Assembly: GCA_003245715.1 (NCBI GenBank)
Contig: QKCJ01000029.1
Location: 1 to 64,000 of the forward strand
Origin: a bacterium
GTDB lineage: Bacteria; Planctomycetota; SZUA-567
Length of the DNA stretch: 64,000 nucleotides
Direction: 5' to 3'
The notes under the pieces were generated by a model. That model searched no databases. It was not told where the DNA came from and was given only the letters and a program-made list of their open reading frames with translations. Below are positions 33,962 to 44,000 of this stretch, piece after piece. The position numbers and the translations under genes were made by a program. Position 1 is the stretch's first letter; each line of letters opens with the position of its first letter.

Positions 33962-36900
33962 TCACTCACCCGGAAAACGCAGCGGCCCGGTTGTCGGCAG
34001 CGGCACGATCTGCTGTTTGTTCTGTGAATCCTTTACATCAATAGCGCCTGTAGCCGTATCAATCCAGATTCTCTGCGCACGCTGCAGATAGCGGCTCTTT
34101 CGCCCGGCCGGAGTTATCTCCTGCGAAATAACATCAGACTGGGTCTTATAGCTTATCAGCAGAATGCGGCGAAGTGATGCCTGATAATGCGCCTCTTCAC
34201 TGCGAGTGATAACAGTATTGCCGACAAGGCTGAACGGATCACGCCCGGCAGGCGGTTCCGGCAGACGGGTAAAGCGGACATCACCGAATGCTTCAATATT
34301 CTCGACCTTGACCGGAGTATCCTCGCCGGTGTTACCGACAGCCTTATTCAGATAAACCCGCAATGAATCACACTTGCCAAAGAGAGTGTCCTGCCAGACC
34401 TTGACGTCTTTTTCAAAACGGATATTCCTAAGCAGCATATTATAGAGAAGCTTGCCCGCATAGGTCAGCCGGTAATTACCGTTATTGCTACTCATCAGCC
34501 CCGGCTCAACCCCGGCATCCGCAGCAGAGCCAGACCCAGTAATCCGAACCTCACCCGGTCCCGAAGCGGTAATAATGCCCGAACTTTCCTTGACCATTAT
34601 CCGCGGAGCATAAAGAACAAATCCGTTATTGTCATTAACCTCGGCGCGTTGCTTCTGCGCACCTTCAAGGATCATCACATCCCCCTTGTCACCCACATCA
34701 ACCTGACCCTTGGAACCAAAGGCCATGCGCTTACCCTGACGGATGACCACATTACCCTCAACAGTAACACGCTTGAGTTTGCGCGGCAAAGTTGCAGTAG
34801 ACACACCAGTATCCGCAGCCGCACTCACTCCGGGGATAGCCGAGGGCTGCTTGATCGCAATCATGTCCGCGCGCATCCTGTCTCCGGTAACTTTCATATT
34901 GCCCCGGCGCATTATGACGTTCTTGCGGAATATCGCAAAGCTCGTATCGCCCGTAGCCTTGTAATAAGCGTCACCCGAATAAATAACCATTGCCCGCTGG
35001 TTGGTGTCCCGGTCAAGCATCGAGAGCTCGCCGCCACCCTGTGAATAAATTGTCGAACCATCGGCCGTCGCGGTAATCTGCGTTCCCTGGAAAGACGCGC
35101 CATTCTCTTCCCAGATACGCGCCTGTTTCTGCTGCGTACCGTTAAGCACAACCCGGTCATTAGGATTATTCTTGCCCGGAGTTATGCGCCGGTCGATACT
35201 TGCCGCTTCACAGTGATGCAGTCCCCAGTGCATTGTTGCATTGCCGACCGCAACAAGCCTGTTTATTTCTTTTTTATCTTTATCCTCAGCTCCTTCCGAA
35301 GAAGTCAGCCAGGCCATAAGCTGATCGCTGCGCAGAACCTGATCGCCATTGGTTGCGGTAACATCACCGAAAAAATCAACCCGGTCAATCAACTCATCAT
35401 AAACCATCTGCGTGCTATAACGGATAGTTGTCGCGTCCCCGCTTGGCACAGACGGTGCGCCATATTCATTCTTGCTGCCGCCAAAAAGACCGGAGCCAGG
35501 GCCAATGGCATGAATAAGCACAATTGTTTTCCCGCTGGTAATTTTTTTGAAACGGGTAGTTGTAATCTTCTTGGCCTGAAAATACCCGCCGCCCGGAATT
35601 TCAATTTCAGGAGCAGGCGTATCGGACATTACAAACTGGTCGGTCAGGATACGTCCCTTATCATCAGGCTTCGGGTTCTTTAAGAGATTAGGCACAATCT
35701 CAAGCTTGGCACAGCGCGCCCTGCGTCCCTGATAAAAAAGGCGGACATTATCGGTTGCCGTAACCTTGCGGACTTTATTACCCGCATCTTCAGGCCCGGC
35801 GTTATTTAGATTAGTAAAATCAACGCGCAGCTTCTCGGAATCCATGACAATTCCCTGACTGGTCAGCCTGACATCACCGGTGAACTGTGCAAGGTTTTTA
35901 TTCTGATCGAAAAACAGCGTGTCCTTGAACTTGATTACAGTCTTCTGGCCACTGGCAGATTCCGGACCACCCATATTGCCGTTGAGAATGGTCTCACCAC
36001 GTTTGCCGGTAGCAAAAAGCCTTTTCTCCCTGACAAAGAAACGGATGGTTTCGTTGCGGATAACATGATTGTCAAGCTGGGCAAGCGGGACAAAGTTAGG
36101 ACGGTTATCAGTAAGAAGAAGTTCGCCGGTATCCTCCTTGTATCGGGCATAACGCGAACTCGCCCGCCATTCACCGATATCACTGGGACCTTCAAGATTG
36201 GGGTTACCCTTGCCGCGAATACGTACAACGTCATTATCCTTACTCTCGGCGATCATCTCGCGGAATTTATTATCCTTGCTGTCCTTCTCTGCTAGCATGA
36301 TTGAAAGCTTGTCACTGGCAATACGCATGTTACTACGCAGCACATTAACGTCATTATTAAAGCGCAACTCGCGTTTATCAAAATCATAACGCCCCGTTCC
36401 GCGGCTGGTTACTGTAGTCAGGGTATTGTCGAGCGCCCTGCCGTTAGGCCCCTTCTCCTTGATCTCCATCTTGACATCACGCAACAACTCCAGCACCCCG
36501 CCAAGATTCTCCTCACTGCTGTCAAGCCCGCCAGTCTTATTGCCGACCTTGTCTATTTCATAGATCATCCCCGTTCCGGTAAAGGTCAGTGTGCCGTCTT
36601 CACGTGACATGGAGACATGACCGCTGCCATTCAAGATGCCGGTATTATTATTCCACTGCGCCTGATCGCAGTTGACGGTTGACTCAATAACCGCTTTCTG
36701 AGTTGCGGAGGTGATGTCGGCATAACGGTGAACTATCACATTACCCTTGAGAATGACGATGTCCTGCATCTGGTTTGAATCTTTATCAAGCGCCTTCATG
36801 TAGGTGCCTTCGTCACTGGTAATACGCACCTTGAGCGGCGGTTTCTGACGTTCTGGGGTATCTTTGACATTACGGTTGAATATTTCAACCACCACGCCTG

Positions 36901-37105
36901 CCAGATCTACTTTTTTATCAGCCTTATCAAGCCTTGTCGCCTTAACTTTCTGCGACTGAATCTCACAGACATACTCATCCCCCCTGAAGAGCTGAAAATT
37001 CATCTGCTCATAAATATTCTGCATTCCACCCTCTTCCTGGGCAAAGGCAGAAGTAAACAAGGAGAGCATAATCCCGAGAAACAGCGAAGTAATTTTGTTC
37101 TTCAT
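33962..37105 (-). CDS. giant periplasmic LptA/OstA-like protein
   Basis: A 1047-residue exported protein: signal peptide (1-26, ending TSAFA) and then a long series of beta-jellyroll-like segments of the OstA/LptA pattern. Recurring units read like VILKGNVIVHR, FTGDVRLTSQG, KVTATDNVRLFY, VDFFGDVTATNG, VTVEGNVVIRQG and IEAFGDVRFTR. LptA itself is about 185 residues, LptD adds a C-terminal barrel; here the C-terminus ends in PLRFPGE with no terminal aromatic typical of a barrel. It could be an extended bridge that carries LPS across the periplasm. kdsC lies upstream and TPR genes downstream. ATG 37105 follows GGA. Confidence 0.75.
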   Translation of the reverse strand: MKNKITSLFLGIMLSLFTSAFAQEEGGMQNIYEQMNFQLFRGDEYVCEIQSQKVKATRLDKADKKVDLAGVVVEIFNRNVKDTPERQKPPLKVRITSDEGTYMKALDKDSNQMQDIVILKGNVIVHRYADITSATQKAVIESTVNCDQAQWNNNTGILNGSGHVSMSREDGTLTFTGTGMIYEIDKVGNKTGGLDSSEENLGGVLELLRDVKMEIKEKGPNGRALDNTLTTVTSRGTGRYDFDKRELRFNNDVNVLRSNMRIASDKLSIMLAEKDSKDNKFREMIAESKDNDVVRIRGKGNPNLEGPSDIGEWRASSRYARYKEDTGELLLTDNRPNFVPLAQLDNHVIRNETIRFFVREKRLFATGKRGETILNGNMGGPESASGQKTVIKFKDTLFFDQNKNLAQFTGDVRLTSQGIVMDSEKLRVDFTNLNNAGPEDAGNKVRKVTATDNVRLFYQGRRARCAKLEIVPNLLKNPKPDDKGRILTDQFVMSDTPAPEIEIPGGGYFQAKKITTTRFKKITSGKTIVLIHAIGPGSGLFGGSKNEYGAPSVPSGDATTIRYSTQMVYDELIDRVDFFGDVTATNGDQVLRSDQLMAWLTSSEGAEDKDKKEINRLVAVGNATMHWGLHHCEAASIDRRITPGKNNPNDRVVLNGTQQKQARIWEENGASFQGTQITATADGSTIYSQGGGELSMLDRDTNQRAMVIYSGDAYYKATGDTSFAIFRKNVIMRRGNMKVTGDRMRADMIAIKQPSAIPGVSAAADTGVSTATLPRKLKRVTVEGNVVIRQGKRMAFGSKGQVDVGDKGDVMILEGAQKQRAEVNDNNGFVLYAPRIMVKESSGIITASGPGEVRITGSGSAADAGVEPGLMSSNNGNYRLTYAGKLLYNMLLRNIRFEKDVKVWQDTLFGKCDSLRVYLNKAVGNTGEDTPVKVENIEAFGDVRFTRLPEPPAGRDPFSLVGNTVITRSEEAHYQASLRRILLISYKTQSDVISQEITPAGRKSRYLQRAQRIWIDTATGAIDVKDSQNKQQIVPLPTTGPLRFPGE

Positions 37106-37348
37106 TAATATATCCATACAGCATTTTGACAGAAACAGACCGACCAGCCAGCCCCTGCAATCAACTCAAAATAAACATACGTCTCTACTTTATCGGAAAC
37201 TGCAGCAGGATAATTCAGTCTAAATAACACCAAAAACCAGCACTCGACCAGATTTATGTTAACCCTATAAACTGGTTTGACTTCCGATAATAAAAAATGC
37301 AACTAAAACGCCAATCAGCATTGACGCGCACCACACATGGTAATTATC

Positions 37349-37897
37349 TCAGAGGTAACGCTCCATCAGAGCCTCAACCTTCCCCTGGGCATATAAAATA
37401 GTATCAATAATCTCGCGCATCGCCCCATGGCCGCCTTTACGGGTAGTCACAACATCTGCAACCTTAATTGTCTCCACCGTCGCGTCATTGACCGCCACCC
37501 CTAGCCCGGCTTCACGGATACAGGGAATATCCGGCCAGTCGTCACCAACATACACCGTTTCCTCCGGCTTTACGGATAATATCTCAAGTATCCGGTAAAA
37601 ATCCGGCAACTTGTTTTTGGAATTCATGATACGAAAATCAATCGCCAACTCCTCAGCCCTGCGCATCACTACCGACGATGCACGGCCGGTAAGAAAGGCA
37701 ACCATCCCACCCCCGCGCTGCCAATACTTGATACCTGCGCCATCCTTGACATCAAAGGTCTTAATTTCCTCGCCGGAATTGGTATAGCTTATCCCGCCAT
37801 CAGTAAGTACACCATCCACATCTGTAACAATCAGTTTTAATCCGGCAAAACGCTCCGCCGGCTGTTGAGTGATAAGTTTGCCGCCAAAATCATCCAT
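37349..37897 (-). CDS. kdsC: 3-deoxy-D-manno-octulosonate 8-phosphate phosphatase
   Basis: A 182-residue HAD class III phosphatase of the KdsC family. Motif I is VTDVDGVLTDG near residue 25, a family hallmark. FDVKDGAGIKYW near residue 48, FLTGRAS near residue 68, the lysine in NSKNKLPDF near residue 92 and YVGDDWPDIPCIREAGLGVAV near residue 117 (in part, GDDWPDIPCI) complete it. It frees Kdo from Kdo-8-phosphate for LPS, which shows that the organism makes Kdo-type LPS. It precedes the LptA-like gene on the same strand, as in many genomes. Confidence 0.95.
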   Translation of the reverse strand: MDDFGGKLITQQPAERFAGLKLIVTDVDGVLTDGGISYTNSGEEIKTFDVKDGAGIKYWQRGGGMVAFLTGRASSVVMRRAEELAIDFRIMNSKNKLPDFYRILEILSVKPEETVYVGDDWPDIPCIREAGLGVAVNDATVETIKVADVVTTRKGGHGAMREIIDTILYAQGKVEALMERYL

Positions 37898-38090
37898 AGC
37901 AAAACCTTTATTCTTTTAATGTCTTCTCAGAAATAGACTTAAATAATCAAACAAAATAAAACAACCAATCCATAAAGTATAGGTATCAGCCCCCTATGGT
38001 CAAGTAAAAGCGAATGAGCTGAAATCTTTCCGGTTAAAGTTGAATTACCCCTGATTCCGATTGAAACTTTAAAATTACCCTCGAAAATTA

Positions 38091-38120
38091 AAAAGCGGGA
38101 GAAAGTCTCCTTCCTCCCGC
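38091..38120 (-). terminator. rho-independent terminator of the macroglobulin gene
   Basis: On the minus strand GCGGGAG and CTCCCGC form a perfect seven-pair stem and are followed by TTTTTAATTTT. It lies about 60 bases after the stop codon at 38178. Confidence 0.8.
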
Positions 38121-38177
38121 CAATATGTGTATGAATTTTGCCAAAATCACTCGTATTTTGCATTAAATCCTCAAATT

Positions 38178-41100
38178 TCAGTCTTTTTTTGCGGGTTTTA
38201 CAGTCACTTTCAGGCCATCAGTCCAGTTGACCAGCTCGTCTGTATAGTAGAGGTAAGCCCTTGAAGCCGGCGCGGTATACTCGCCCGGAACTCTGGCAAC
38301 AAGAACCAGCGGAATCTGCACCTTCTGACCAGCTTTTAATGCGCGCCAGTAGAGAATGATATTGCGCCCCTTTATTTCATACGCCGAGATTCTGCCAGAC
38401 TTGACCATTTCCTTGAGGTGGTCGTGATGCGGCTCAAGCCCTGCGGGTACTCCGATAAGCGCAATCGGGGTCGGTGCGTCCTTGTCCCTGACGGTAAGAC
38501 CGGCAATTATCTCAAGTGGTTCTCCTTCATTAACAACCGCTCCTCCCTTAAGGCTTGTGCCGAGTTCCAGATCACACGCAGCCGCCGAGTCCGGCTTTGG
38601 GGTGTTATAGGTCAGCATAAACGAATAGGGCATTTTTGAGCCGTTTTCCATCTTCAACTCAACTGTATGCTCGCCGCTGTCAAGCACCGCACTCATATCA
38701 GGCAACCTGATTGCGTCTCTGGTCTCGGTAGTAAACCTGACAGGCTTGCCAAAGATCTTGCCGTCAATATAGAGCTGCAGGCTACCGGCCGCTTTGGGCT
38801 TGGAGCGTGCCTTGTCATAAGCATTGATCGCTTTAAGTGCAAGAATGGTTGACTGGGTTGAGCCGAAACGCCCTGCCTTGCAGACCTCAAAGAGCCACTT
38901 GACAGACTTCTCGACGCTTGCTGCGAACTTATTGTCATTCTTGAGCCAGGCAAGTATCGCCAACGAGGTTGTCTCGACCCTGAGACTCTCGCCACCTGAA
39001 CGGGTTATCGAAGTCTCCGCCCCGGCAACCGCGCCGTCCTTGTCAACATTATCGACAAGCTTCTGCGCGAGTTTATCACCAAGCGTCTTATCACCGGCCA
39101 GATAGATGATATTGGCCGCCAGCGCCATAAAGTAAGCATCTTTTTCACTTTCAGCTTTTTCTCTGACCATTTCAATTTCACGTTGCAGGTTCTGCGGATT
39201 CTCGCCTGATTCCAGCAGCGCCCAGATAATATACGCATCAGTTATCATTTGCGGCGCGCGGCCAAAACCGTCGATAGCCCGTTCATTTCGTCTGAATCCA
39301 CCCTTGCCGTCACGGCGGTTCAGAAGCCATTGGCGGGTATTGGCAAGCATCAGCTCATCAACCGGCATCAGTTTTGCCATATCGGTAAACTCCATCAGGC
39401 CATACGCAGTCAGAGCTTCATGGGCAGGATTGCCGCCAAACCACTCATAGCCTTTATCCTTGCTCTCAAAACCGATCAGCCGCTTATAGCCTTTCTCCAG
39501 CAGAGTTGATGCTTTCTTGATTTTCTCAGGATCAACACCTTTGTGCGAAATGAAATACTCCTGCGCCATAACCAGCGGATAAGTCGTTGAACTGGTCTGC
39601 TCAAAACACCCGTAAGGACTGCGCAGAAGTGCATTGAGAGCTTCCTCCATACTTGCGAGCGGACTTGTATAGACGGTCAGCTCAGCTTTCAGGCTGCCAT
39701 TGACTACATTATCAGGAATCTTAAGCACTGTACGAAAACCTGAACCAGCTTCAATCAAACCGCCACCGGCAAGCTCAACCGGAAAACCGCTGGGCTTCAC
39801 AACAATCGTTCTTGTAACCTTGTCAGCATAAATACCTGCCGCGGCACTGATAGTAAGGGTATACGTTCCCGGCTTTTTAGTCCTGATTGTGACAAACTGA
39901 CGACCACGCTCATTGGCCTGCAAACTCGACGGCTCCGGCTGCAGGATATCAAGCCCCTCACCGGTAACAACCATATTTACCTTTTCAATATTCTTATCTG
40001 TCGAGTTAATCAGCGCAACCGGCAAGTTAACGATATCGCCCGCAGTCAACTCCTGCGGCATCTTCGGTTCGATATAAAATGGTTCCTTTGATTCTATTGA
40101 CGCACGGCCTGTACCTAATGCGCCGTTATTACCGAATGCGTCAGCACTCACCCTGAAAGTTGTCACACTGTCAGACAGATCAAACTCGACACTCGCCGAA
40201 CCGGTGCGGGCGTTAGTGCGGATACCTGCCGCCCAGTAAAGGGTCTCGGCAAAATCCACCCGGTCATTCGGCTGACGGTTAGGGCGAACCTTGTGCGCGT
40301 AGACACGGACATAACGCATACCCGGCTCGTCATACCTGTCATCATACTCTTTCATTTCACGGGCAACAACCGGCGCTGCCATGACAAGCTCTCTGGCGAC
40401 ATCAGCCACCTGCTTTTTCAGCGCTTCAGCTTTCTTCAGTTGCGGCAGATCAGCCAGTTTTTCCACAATATCAACCTTCATTTTAAGGACTTTATCCTCA
40501 ACAGCAGCATTCGCCGCAGGCACTGTCGGAATAGCTGCCCCCACAACCATCTCCTCATCAACAAACCTCCTCAGTTTTCGCACAACCACCAAAGACTGAT
40601 TTTCTGCCAGCACCCGTTTTGCGGCTTCCGGCTGCAGTTTTTTGATCTTGTTATAATCAACAAGAATAAACCTGCGCCAGCCCTGAGTTGCAAGCAATAA
40701 ATCAACATCACGCGCCGCGTCTTTATTCTCCGGATTAAAATAAACTTCCGCATCACCAAGCTCAAGCACCTCATTCTCAAGGTAAACCATAACCGGCAAG
40801 TCCGGCGCCTGTTCACGCTTGTCAATCATCTCAAGCACAGATTCATCCGTCACCTGAAAACCGACCACCGCTTCAACCGGCCGGCCATTCTCGTCAACAC
40901 TCTCAACATTCAACTTTACCCTGCCGCCCGGCACATACTCGCCTTCGGGTGTAATTTTAATCTTCACCCGGAATTTCGGTTCACGCATTACAAGCCGCTC
41001 CGCCAAGGGCTTACCGGCGCTGTCATAGAGCGTGGCAATAAGCACACCCTCCGCCTCACCAGCATCAAGCTCAATCTCCTGCCCTGCCCCCTGAACGGTC

Positions 41101-42311
41101 ACAGCTTTTTCAGCAAGCAGTTTTTCACGCTTATACAAAGCCAGCCTGGCAACGCCGCTATCAACTGTTGAATTGACCCTGAATGTAATCTTCTCGTCGA
41201 ATTTATAGACAGGCATTGTTGATGACAAAACAGCTCCGCTTTTTTTTACCTCAGGCAACAGGAATGTTTTTTTTACACCTGCGGGCTTATTAAGAGTAAG
41301 CTGATACTGCGTTCCTTCTATAGGCGTAAAAATAAAATACCCGCGGCCTTCATGGATAGTTTTAAATTCTACAGCAGGAGCGGAATCCTCTGGTACTTCA
41401 GTAAATCCCATAGCCATAATAGAACCAGAAATATCCGCAGGTTTACCGTTAGGCTGGTAGGCCTGAACGTAAACCTTATTGGGCAGCCCCGCAATCAGTT
41501 CGCCACCCTCAGGATAAAAAGAAATATTCATAGTCTGCAGCAGAATCGGAATTGTCTTTACGGCTGTTTCAATAACACCTCCGTCTTTAATAATAAAACT
41601 TAAAGCCCCGTCACCGGTCGCGATTTTTTCAGGGAGCGTAAACTCGGTGGAGGCGTTTCCCCTGCTGTCAATTGTTATCCCACCCTTGCGGAATACCTCA
41701 GCACCGTCAACACGCGCAACCGCAGTAACCTCCGCCTTTTCAGGAACGCCGCCTTCTGCGCGGTGTATATTCACGCTTGCCTGCACCTTGTCGCCTGGGC
41801 CATAACCTTTCCGGATAAATTCAATCTGGGTTTTCAGACGCGGCGGCTGATAGGCACGTATCTCGAATTTCCGTTCAGCTTTTGCAATATTATCGCCTGT
41901 ACCGAATGAACTTGTCACAGTATAAACACCGCCAGACTGCGATGAATTAATATTCCACACCGCTCCGGCGGTAGAATTATTAACCGGCGCATTTGCCGTA
42001 AAGACCTTCTCCCCACGCGGACCTTTAACTTCATAATGCACATACCCGTTTTGTTTTAGAGGAAAATTCGTCCCCGCCTCAAGCACCACCACCCGCAGAT
42101 AAACCTTCTCACCACCACGGTAGACCGGCTTGTCTGTACTCAGATAGGTCAGATACCTCTCACTTCCGCCAAGACGCTCACTGGTTATCGGATTATTCCC
42201 CTTATCACCAGTCTTTCCTTCCTCAGCAACATTGTCAACTGCCGACAATTTCGGCAGCAGCAGGACAGCTCCAAGCCATAAACAGGCCGCAATTATCTTT
42301 GCTTTTTTCAT
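38178..42311 (-). CDS. bacterial alpha-2-macroglobulin-family protein
   Basis: A 1377-residue exported protein with a signal peptide (1-24) and a series of MG-type beta domains (about 40-560). The A2M bait-region/ANATO-like segment and the conserved LYWAAGIRTN and GRASIESKEPFYIEPKMP blocks (in part, FYIEPKMPQEL) follow near residue 690-760. The thioester-site motif GCFEQ near residue 907 has the Cys-Gln pair intact, in an alpha/alpha thioester domain with repeats of GYEWFGG and LLNRRDGKGGFRRN. It probably traps proteases at the cell surface. There is no lipobox, unlike many bacterial homologs. It is shorter than the E. coli protein (about 1650). Single gene. Confidence 0.92.
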   Translation of the reverse strand: MKKAKIIAACLWLGAVLLLPKLSAVDNVAEEGKTGDKGNNPITSERLGGSERYLTYLSTDKPVYRGGEKVYLRVVVLEAGTNFPLKQNGYVHYEVKGPRGEKVFTANAPVNNSTAGAVWNINSSQSGGVYTVTSSFGTGDNIAKAERKFEIRAYQPPRLKTQIEFIRKGYGPGDKVQASVNIHRAEGGVPEKAEVTAVARVDGAEVFRKGGITIDSRGNASTEFTLPEKIATGDGALSFIIKDGGVIETAVKTIPILLQTMNISFYPEGGELIAGLPNKVYVQAYQPNGKPADISGSIMAMGFTEVPEDSAPAVEFKTIHEGRGYFIFTPIEGTQYQLTLNKPAGVKKTFLLPEVKKSGAVLSSTMPVYKFDEKITFRVNSTVDSGVARLALYKREKLLAEKAVTVQGAGQEIELDAGEAEGVLIATLYDSAGKPLAERLVMREPKFRVKIKITPEGEYVPGGRVKLNVESVDENGRPVEAVVGFQVTDESVLEMIDKREQAPDLPVMVYLENEVLELGDAEVYFNPENKDAARDVDLLLATQGWRRFILVDYNKIKKLQPEAAKRVLAENQSLVVVRKLRRFVDEEMVVGAAIPTVPAANAAVEDKVLKMKVDIVEKLADLPQLKKAEALKKQVADVARELVMAAPVVAREMKEYDDRYDEPGMRYVRVYAHKVRPNRQPNDRVDFAETLYWAAGIRTNARTGSASVEFDLSDSVTTFRVSADAFGNNGALGTGRASIESKEPFYIEPKMPQELTAGDIVNLPVALINSTDKNIEKVNMVVTGEGLDILQPEPSSLQANERGRQFVTIRTKKPGTYTLTISAAAGIYADKVTRTIVVKPSGFPVELAGGGLIEAGSGFRTVLKIPDNVVNGSLKAELTVYTSPLASMEEALNALLRSPYGCFEQTSSTTYPLVMAQEYFISHKGVDPEKIKKASTLLEKGYKRLIGFESKDKGYEWFGGNPAHEALTAYGLMEFTDMAKLMPVDELMLANTRQWLLNRRDGKGGFRRNERAIDGFGRAPQMITDAYIIWALLESGENPQNLQREIEMVREKAESEKDAYFMALAANIIYLAGDKTLGDKLAQKLVDNVDKDGAVAGAETSITRSGGESLRVETTSLAILAWLKNDNKFAASVEKSVKWLFEVCKAGRFGSTQSTILALKAINAYDKARSKPKAAGSLQLYIDGKIFGKPVRFTTETRDAIRLPDMSAVLDSGEHTVELKMENGSKMPYSFMLTYNTPKPDSAAACDLELGTSLKGGAVVNEGEPLEIIAGLTVRDKDAPTPIALIGVPAGLEPHHDHLKEMVKSGRISAYEIKGRNIILYWRALKAGQKVQIPLVLVARVPGEYTAPASRAYLYYTDELVNWTDGLKVTVKPAKKD

Positions 42312-42518
42312 TTTTACACCTTTCTTATTTTATTCCCCAAACACCCGACAAGATTATTCTTTAATAGTATCGCTGCTCCTCTATAATAATCAGCTGCAAT
42401 TAACTAGACGCCCGCTGCGGACAATATGGGTTAATTTTTTTACATTTATTTTTTCACCGCCTTTTTCGCCAAATGGTCCACCGACCGAGCGACACATAAA
42501 AATAAAGGTACTTCAAAA

Positions 42519-43826
42519 ATGAAAATAACAACCGATCTGCACAGCCACTCCGGACACGCCGGGGGCGTTGGAAATATCTCACTTGAAGCAATCGCCATAA
42601 CCATGGGCAAAAAAGGAATTGATGTCTTTGGCACCGGTGATTGCCTGCAGCCTGAATGGCTGGCCTTTCTCAAAAACAGTCTGACCGAAATAGAAGAAGG
42701 GCTGTTTGCTATTGAGAGCGACAAGCAGGCAAGATTCCTCCTTCAGACAGAAATAATCCTGACCGCTCCCGCCCCGCGCGGCGGACGCAAGACCGTACAT
42801 ACGATTATTCTCTTCCCCTCATTTGAAGCGGCGGAGAAATCCATAAAGATTCTGGGGATGTGGGGCGTGAAACTGAATATGGGTCGTCCCTTCCTGCGTT
42901 GTGAGTCTCCGGCAGAGGTAAGCGAAAAAATGTTTGAGCTTTGTGCAATTGCAGAAGGTATTACTGTCATACCCGCCCACGTTCTGACGCCGCAGGGAAT
43001 CTACGGCTCAGAGCGTCCGGTGGATTCCATGAAAGATTTTTATGGCGAATTTTCAAGTGAGATTAAAATAATCGAAACCGGGCTATCAGCAGACCCGCAG
43101 ATACTCGGGCTTATCCCCGAACTTGATGCGGTCAGCTTTATCTCAAATTCCGACGGACACTCCGCCGCCCTCAACCGGGTGGGGCGCGAATTCACCGCAC
43201 TTGACTGCCGAGAAAAATCCTATCCGGCGATTATCCAGGCAATGAAAGAGCGTAAAATAATTTACACTATCGAGTTCAGCCCCTCAGAAGGAAGATATTT
43301 CCTGACCGGTCACCGTACCGGCAAAGAGGGGCATAAAAATGGCGAATACTGCTATTACTCCCCGGACTACGCGCCAGACCTCTGCCCGATCTGCGGCAAA
43401 CCCCTGACTGTCGGCGTACTGCAACGCGCTCTAGAGCTTGGACGCCTTCAAGGGGAGAAAAGAAACCTGAAAAATATCAGGCCAAAACAAAAATTCATTA
43501 CCGCAGTGCCACTTACCGAAGTTATCGCGGCCGGACTTGATCTGAAAAATTCATCCTCAACCAAGGTTCTTGAAACATTCGAAAAAATTATCGCCGTCAC
43601 CGGATGCGAGAGCAGCCTCTGGGAAATGAGCCTCACCGAAATCAGAGATAACCTGCAAAAAATTATTACAGATAAAGCGCTTGAGGCGATTATAAAAGTC
43701 CATCAAAATGAGTTCAGCTTCAGCCCTCTGGGTTATGATGGGGAATACGGGAAATTGATTTTGCACAAAAATGAGGACTGGTTCAGTCATAATGTAACAA
43801 TTGGGGGAAACGCAACCCTGTTTTAA
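42519..43826 (+). CDS. PHP-domain protein, endonuclease Q-like (TIGR00375 family)
   Basis: A 435-residue protein. The PHP metal-binding motifs are DLHSHSGHAGG near residue 6, FGTGDC near residue 37, a Glu in LLQTEIIL near residue 78, PAHVLTP near residue 152 and NSDGHS near residue 212. A zinc-binding segment with His/Cys ligands (HKNGEYC then CPICGKPLTVGV, about 273-300) is a hallmark of the TIGR00375/EndoQ group. EndoQ nicks DNA 5' to deaminated bases and abasic sites; bacterial homologs exist. The C-terminal 100 residues form a helical domain with HxxxxxFS near the end. Single gene. Confidence 0.82.
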   Translation: MKITTDLHSHSGHAGGVGNISLEAIAITMGKKGIDVFGTGDCLQPEWLAFLKNSLTEIEEGLFAIESDKQARFLLQTEIILTAPAPRGGRKTVHTIILFPSFEAAEKSIKILGMWGVKLNMGRPFLRCESPAEVSEKMFELCAIAEGITVIPAHVLTPQGIYGSERPVDSMKDFYGEFSSEIKIIETGLSADPQILGLIPELDAVSFISNSDGHSAALNRVGREFTALDCREKSYPAIIQAMKERKIIYTIEFSPSEGRYFLTGHRTGKEGHKNGEYCYYSPDYAPDLCPICGKPLTVGVLQRALELGRLQGEKRNLKNIRPKQKFITAVPLTEVIAAGLDLKNSSSTKVLETFEKIIAVTGCESSLWEMSLTEIRDNLQKIITDKALEAIIKVHQNEFSFSPLGYDGEYGKLILHKNEDWFSHNVTIGGNATLF

Positions 43827-44000
43827 AAAGGTTCATATAAAAATTGGTTTTTTTGTAACAATTTGGTTGCCGTGCATTATTTTATTGGTAAACTTAGACT
43901 TATATGGATATTTTTTCTTGAATATTTCGAAAAATGAATGTAGAATACCATTCGTTCGGATAAAAATACAGATTTTGTATCAAGGCACAGGTGTAAATAT

